Source of the DNA: Granulosicoccus sp036478565
GTDB taxonomy: Bacteria > Pseudomonadota > Gammaproteobacteria > Granulosicoccales > Granulosicoccaceae
DNA: 64,000 bases
Reading direction: 5' to 3'
Assembly (NCBI GenBank): GCA_965224525.1
Contig: OZ245050.1
Span: 4,774,001-4,838,000, forward strand
This document shows positions 61,401 through 64,000 of the stretch, piece after piece. The position numbers were made by a program, and so were the translations under genes. The notes under the pieces are model-generated. The model had not been told where the DNA came from, searched no databases, and saw only the letters and a program-made list of their open reading frames with translations. Position 1 is the first letter of the stretch, and every line of letters begins with the position of its first letter.

Positions 61401-62941
61401 TACAGATGACGTACATGTTCTGACATGACGGGGAACGGTGTATCGTCGCCCATGGAGCCGATAGGTTCCTGTGCGCCTTCGGCCAGGACGCGGATAATCT
61501 GATCGCGTTCCTCAAAGCTGACGTTGAACAGCTTTTCAAACGTCTTGAGCTGCTCGTCTTCCATTGCCGGCACCTGTGCAGGTGCATCACGCAATCGCGA
61601 ACGCAGATGTCTTGCATTTTTTTGTAACCACTTGGCGTAGGGCTGACGGTTCTTCAGCAGATCGGAAATGTCGTTCGGCAGTAACAGTCGACCGGACTGC
61701 GTATCAGCTGCAAGCATTTCGCCTGGTTTCAGTCTTCCCTTGTGTGTGATATCGCTGGCTGAGTAATCATAAACGCCGACTTCTGATGCAAGTGTGATAT
61801 GCCGATCCTTGGTGATGACATAGCGCGCCGGACGCAGGCCGTTACGATCCAACAGACAGCTTGCATAACGACCGTCGGACAAGACTATGCCAGCCGGACC
61901 ATCCCAGGGTTCCATATGCATGGAATTGTATTCAAGAAATGCTCGCAGGTCCGAGTCGAGTTGCCAGGTGTTCTGCCAGGCGGGTGGAATCAGCATACGC
62001 ATGGCACGAAACAGATCCATGCCACCAGCGAGCAACAATTCGAGCATGTTGTCGAGCGACATGGAATCGGAACCGCTCTGATTGACCAGTGGTAACAATT
62101 CGTTGAGCTCGGGCAATACATCAGAACGCAGTTTCGATGCGCGTGCATTGGCCCAGTTACGATTGCCCTGGATGGTATTTATTTCACCGTTATGGGCAAG
62201 ATAGCGAAATGGCTGTGCAAGACGCCACTGCGGCAAGGTGTTAGTGGAATAACGCTGATGAAATACGGCAATTGATGACTCCAGTAGTTCATCTTCCAGA
62301 TCCGGGTAGAAAGTTGACAAGAACTCTGGCATGACCAGGCCCTTGTACAGAATGATGTCGCTGGACAGCGAACAGACGTAGAAATCCTTGTCGTCCTTAA
62401 GTGCAATCTCACTGCGGCGGCGGGCGACGAATAGATGCCGGTTGAATTCAGCGGTATCCATTTCTTCAGTCGCGGTAACAAACAGTTGTTCGATGCGCGG
62501 TACCGAGGCGGCGGCGTCTTGCCCGCAGGCGGTGCAATCAGTCGGCACTTCGCGCCAACCATTGAACATCAGTCCGCGGGTTTCCAGTTCTAGCTGTAGC
62601 GATTGCCGGGCGGTGCTGGCCTGCGCTTCGTCATGGCTTAGAAAGATCAATCCGGTAGCAAATTCGCCGTTCAGGGTGATGCCTGCCTCGGCCGCGGCGC
62701 TCCTCAGGAAAGCATCGGGTTGGCGGAGCAGCAATCCGCAGCCGTCCCCGGTCTTGCCATCCGCGCCGATAGCGCCGCGATGGGTCATGCGGCCCAGTGC
62801 TGTTATGGCTGTATTTACCAGCCAGTGGCTGGCGCGGCCATCCATCTGGGCAATCAGACCAAAGCCGCAATTGTCGTGCTCGAAGTTGGGGTGGTATAGC
62901 CCGTCCCGTGCGAGCGAATCCAGATAGTTCATGGGCATCAT
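58454..62941 (-). CDS. gltB: Glutamate synthase (NADPH) large subunit
   Basis: The product has 1495 residues, the expected length. It makes two glutamates from glutamine and 2-oxoglutarate. The order is: class II glutamine amidotransferase domain with the catalytic Cys in DNCGFGLIAQM (Cys25, preceded by a short propeptide), central domain, FMN-binding synthase domain (SGYDGGTGASPLTSVKYAG), the 3Fe-4S cysteines in CKFLRICHLNNCATG, and the C-terminal Gly-rich beta-helix (YVGKGMAGGKIIIRP). The flavoprotein small subunit gene gltD is not downstream; dnaG is. Upstream, outside a 200-base gap, lies the DamX-like gene, as in many gammaproteobacteria. Confidence 0.98.
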   Translation of the reverse strand: MMPMNYLDSLARDGLYHPNFEHDNCGFGLIAQMDGRASHWLVNTAITALGRMTHRGAIGADGKTGDGCGLLLRQPDAFLRSAAAEAGITLNGEFATGLIFLSHDEAQASTARQSLQLELETRGLMFNGWREVPTDCTACGQDAAASVPRIEQLFVTATEEMDTAEFNRHLFVARRRSEIALKDDKDFYVCSLSSDIILYKGLVMPEFLSTFYPDLEDELLESSIAVFHQRYSTNTLPQWRLAQPFRYLAHNGEINTIQGNRNWANARASKLRSDVLPELNELLPLVNQSGSDSMSLDNMLELLLAGGMDLFRAMRMLIPPAWQNTWQLDSDLRAFLEYNSMHMEPWDGPAGIVLSDGRYASCLLDRNGLRPARYVITKDRHITLASEVGVYDYSASDITHKGRLKPGEMLAADTQSGRLLLPNDISDLLKNRQPYAKWLQKNARHLRSRLRDAPAQVPAMEDEQLKTFEKLFNVSFEERDQIIRVLAEGAQEPIGSMGDDTPFPVMSEHVRHLYDSFRQQFAQVTNPPIDPLRETIVMSLETCLGREKNLFRETHHHANRLLVRSPVLSQQKFDTLIAMDDEPGYSNVQLSLQYDPSDETLEQVLERLTVTAVRSVHEKHKVLIVLSDRDIEAGLLPVHALLATGAVHHGLIKAGCRTDANLIVETGTARDSHQVAVLVGYGATCVIPYLAYESIQGMVRRGEIQTEDAAQLEQNYRKGINKGLMKILSKMGISTISSYRGAQLYEIIGLSSNVVERCFVDTTSRIQGMNFDDLETDQKILAEVAFNPQKDISQGGLLKYIHGGEYHAYNPDVVQQLQAAVSSGDFEDYKTYSNTVDGRRPAMLRDLLTLVPQGAPVPLEEVEPAEVIFRRFDSAGMSLGALSPEAHETLAEAMNRLGGRSNSGEGGEDEARYGTLKMSKIKQIASGRFGVTPHYLVNAEVLQIKIAQGAKPGEGGQLPGHKVNSMIARLRHSNPGVALISPPPHHDIYSIEDLAQLIFDLKQVNPEALVSVKLVAEAGVGTIAAGVAKAYADLITISGYDGGTGASPLTSVKYAGSAWELGMSETHQVLRANNLRAKVRVQTDGGLKTGLDVIKAASLGAESFGFGTGPMIAMGCKFLRICHLNNCATGIATQHKVLRMRHFNGDVEKVMNYMRFVAEDVRHHLAALGVRSLEDIIGHPEFLTPAKGQTQRQSRLDLSPLLSTGGVPDDAPRFCTMARNEPHDRGLLAEQMVADCKNAIAKKSGGDFHYDIKNINRSIGARLSGEIARLHGDSGMSDVPINIHCKGTAGQSFGVWNAGGLHLYLDGDANDYVGKGMAGGKIIIRPPADARYTGRDSTIVGNTCLYGATGGNLYAAGLGGERFAVRNSGATAVIEGIGDHGCEYMTGGCVVVLGETGVNFGAGMTGGLAFVFDPNNVFVDRYNHELIDIHRLHAEAMERYKNHLQQLIEDHVRETGSSLGQQLSDDFYSLASRFWMIKPKAAELGELLETLGRAA

Positions 62942-63141
62942 TCGGTTTGCTGTTAGGGCGCCACCCTAACCATGGTATGGCGCGAACCTTCCAGTATACC
63001 GAGTGATGCGCTTTCGCTGTAGCGAGATTGCCGTCACGCTGATTTCTGGCTGTGATACAGCGGCCCCAAATGTGATGAAAGAACCGAAACCAACCGCCGT
63101 TAACCGCTGAAATTCAAGCTGTGCCGGGTCGCCGATGCGCC

Positions 63142-64000
63142 TCAGTTCTGATCTTTCAGGGCGCTCTGGATGCGTCCGACCTTGCGAATCCAGGGCTGAT
63201 TGGTCAGGGCAGATGCGGGCATTTGCTCGACAGCGGTGCGCGCAGCGTTGATTGAGGGGTATAGGCCATGTACCAGGGCAAACCAGGTAGTGTCTTTGCG
63301 CTTGAATGTGAAAATCGAATTGGGTGGTCCCAGGTCATTTTGTTTCAGGAATTTTTCCACGTTTTTACGCTCTTCCGAAGCGATCATTTGCACGGTAAAC
63401 AATTTGGCCTGTTGAGTCAGGATCCAATTCGGCGATTCAAGCGCGTCGGAAGCTTCCAAAGCAGTCGACTCGTCACCATTTGCTCCGTCAGCAGCAGTGT
63501 CGCCCGCCGCGGAAGCATTAGTAGTGGGATTATCATCGGTCTCTGCGTCAGATTCAGCCGTTGACGGGGTTTCGCCTTCAGTGGCATCGGCAGTTTCTGC
63601 AGTTTCTGCAGTAGCGTCGGTAGCCTCTTCGGAATCGGCGGTTTCTGAGGGTTTCTCTGCGGCCTCTTCTGATTCGGCCAGCTCTGCGGCGTCTGAGGGT
63701 GTCCCTGCGGCCTCTTCTGATTCGACTAACTCCGCGGCGTCTGAGGGTGTGTCGGTGGCAGCTTCAGACTCTGATGCCGCATCGGATTGCGAGTCATTTT
63801 CAGAGCCCGCTTCAGCATCAGCGTCCGGCGTTTCGCTGGTTTGAGCATCCGTATCGGTTGCTGGAGCAGCGGCGGACGGTGTTTCTGTGGGTCTGTTACC
63901 GGTATCACTCGTATCAGGCTCGGCGTCAGTATTTTGCCCATCAGCCGTAATGGCGTCACTGTCGCCTTCAGCGTCGCTCTCTGATGAGTCCGTGGCTGAT
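63142..64000 (-). CDS. DamX-like SPOR domain protein, C-terminal part
   Basis: The frame is open from the right window edge (64000) to the stop at 63142, so the N-terminal part is missing; a Met at 63459 is internal. About 190 residues are a low-complexity acidic linker rich in Ala, Glu, Asp, Ser and Thr. The last 85 residues form a SPOR domain: WILTQQAKLFTVQMIASEER, FLKQNDLGPPNSIFTFKRKD, WFALVHGLYPSINAARTAVE. SPOR domains bind denuded peptidoglycan at the division septum. Position directly upstream of gltB, in the usual aroK-aroB-damX-gltB order, supports DamX. Confidence 0.88.
   Translation of the reverse strand, partial: SATDSSESDAEGDSDAITADGQNTDAEPDTSDTGNRPTETPSAAAPATDTDAQTSETPDADAEAGSENDSQSDAASESEAATDTPSDAAELVESEEAAGTPSDAAELAESEEAAEKPSETADSEEATDATAETAETADATEGETPSTAESDAETDDNPTTNASAAGDTAADGANGDESTALEASDALESPNWILTQQAKLFTVQMIASEERKNVEKFLKQNDLGPPNSIFTFKRKDTTWFALVHGLYPSINAARTAVEQMPASALTNQPWIRKVGRIQSALKDQN
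63655..63750 (-). repeat. Two 48-bp coding repeats in the SPOR-protein linker
   Basis: Two near-identical 48-base units (63703-63750 and 63655-63702) encode TPSDAAELVESEEAAG and TPSDAAELAESEEAAE. A third, degraded unit follows (KPSETADSEEA). This shows that the acidic linker grew by internal duplication. Confidence 0.85.

Overview
This 64 kb window is one contiguous piece of a gammaproteobacterial chromosome, probably from a free-living or marine lineage. The evidence is the set and order of housekeeping genes (glyQ-glyS-gmhB-plsC, glnA with ntrB-ntrC, holA-asnS, pyrD, dnaG-rsmE, a DamX-like SPOR gene next to gltB, trmB, metA), a Gram-negative envelope with many lipoproteins, and sigma54/NtrC sites of the enterobacterial type. 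I cannot name a genus. No rRNA, tRNA, insertion sequence, integrase, prophage or CRISPR array was seen, and genes are tightly packed on both strands.

Layout. 1-5.3 kb: a truncated exported protein, a membrane-anchored EndoU-type nuclease, two envelope proteins, a mandelate racemase-type enzyme whose start overlaps the stop of a CBM9-like lipoprotein, a DUF2164 protein and the formaldehyde-activating enzyme gfa. 5.5-16.2 kb: a SWIM/SNF2 ATPase, a DUF4398 lipoprotein beside an OmpA-type lipoprotein, an unusual pilin-like plus ankyrin protein, a small lipoprotein, a gene-poor stretch of about 0.87 kb, an exported protein with an 8-copy Asp-Thr-Pro repeat and an alpha/beta hydrolase. 16.4-27.7 kb: a Pat/YfiQ-type acyl-CoA synthetase-acetyltransferase divergent from a histone-deacetylase-family enzyme, an exported DsrE protein, pyrD overlapping a DHH phosphoesterase gene, an HpcH/HpaI aldolase, holA-asnS and a pseudopilin.

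27.9-34.2 kb is the nitrogen-control locus on the minus strand: glnA, a CBS-domain protein, a DUF4124 protein, ntrB and ntrC, with one small DUF3149 gene on the opposite strand. glnA has a recognisable sigma54 promoter and two NtrC sites 30 bp apart; a second pair of NtrC-like sites lies just upstream of ntrB. Together with gltB at 58.5-62.9 kb these genes make the GS-GOGAT route of ammonia assimilation, though gltD is not next to gltB. 34.5-38.9 kb holds glyQS-gmhB-plsC. 39.2-48.4 kb holds a redox-associated lipoprotein, a TatD nuclease, a YpfJ-type metallopeptidase, a P-loop ATPase next to metA, a DUF3857/transglutaminase protein and an Omp85-like outer-membrane protein. 48.6-56.7 kb holds an M23 peptidase lipoprotein with a coupled partner, an SLC13-type transporter overlapping trmB, an RRM protein, a GIY-YIG protein overlapping tcdA head to head, two further lipoproteins and rsmE. 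56.7-64 kb holds dnaG, gltB and the C-terminal part of a DamX-like protein.

The most interesting leads are: the acetyltransferase/deacetylase divergent pair; an identical 18-bp palindromic element at two distant non-coding sites; the pilin-like/ankyrin fusion; the lone exported EndoU nuclease; the coupling of a carbohydrate-binding lipoprotein to a racemase; and a cluster of GGGTGTC elements in front of glyQ. I found no strong evidence for a wholly new multi-gene defence or secretion system.
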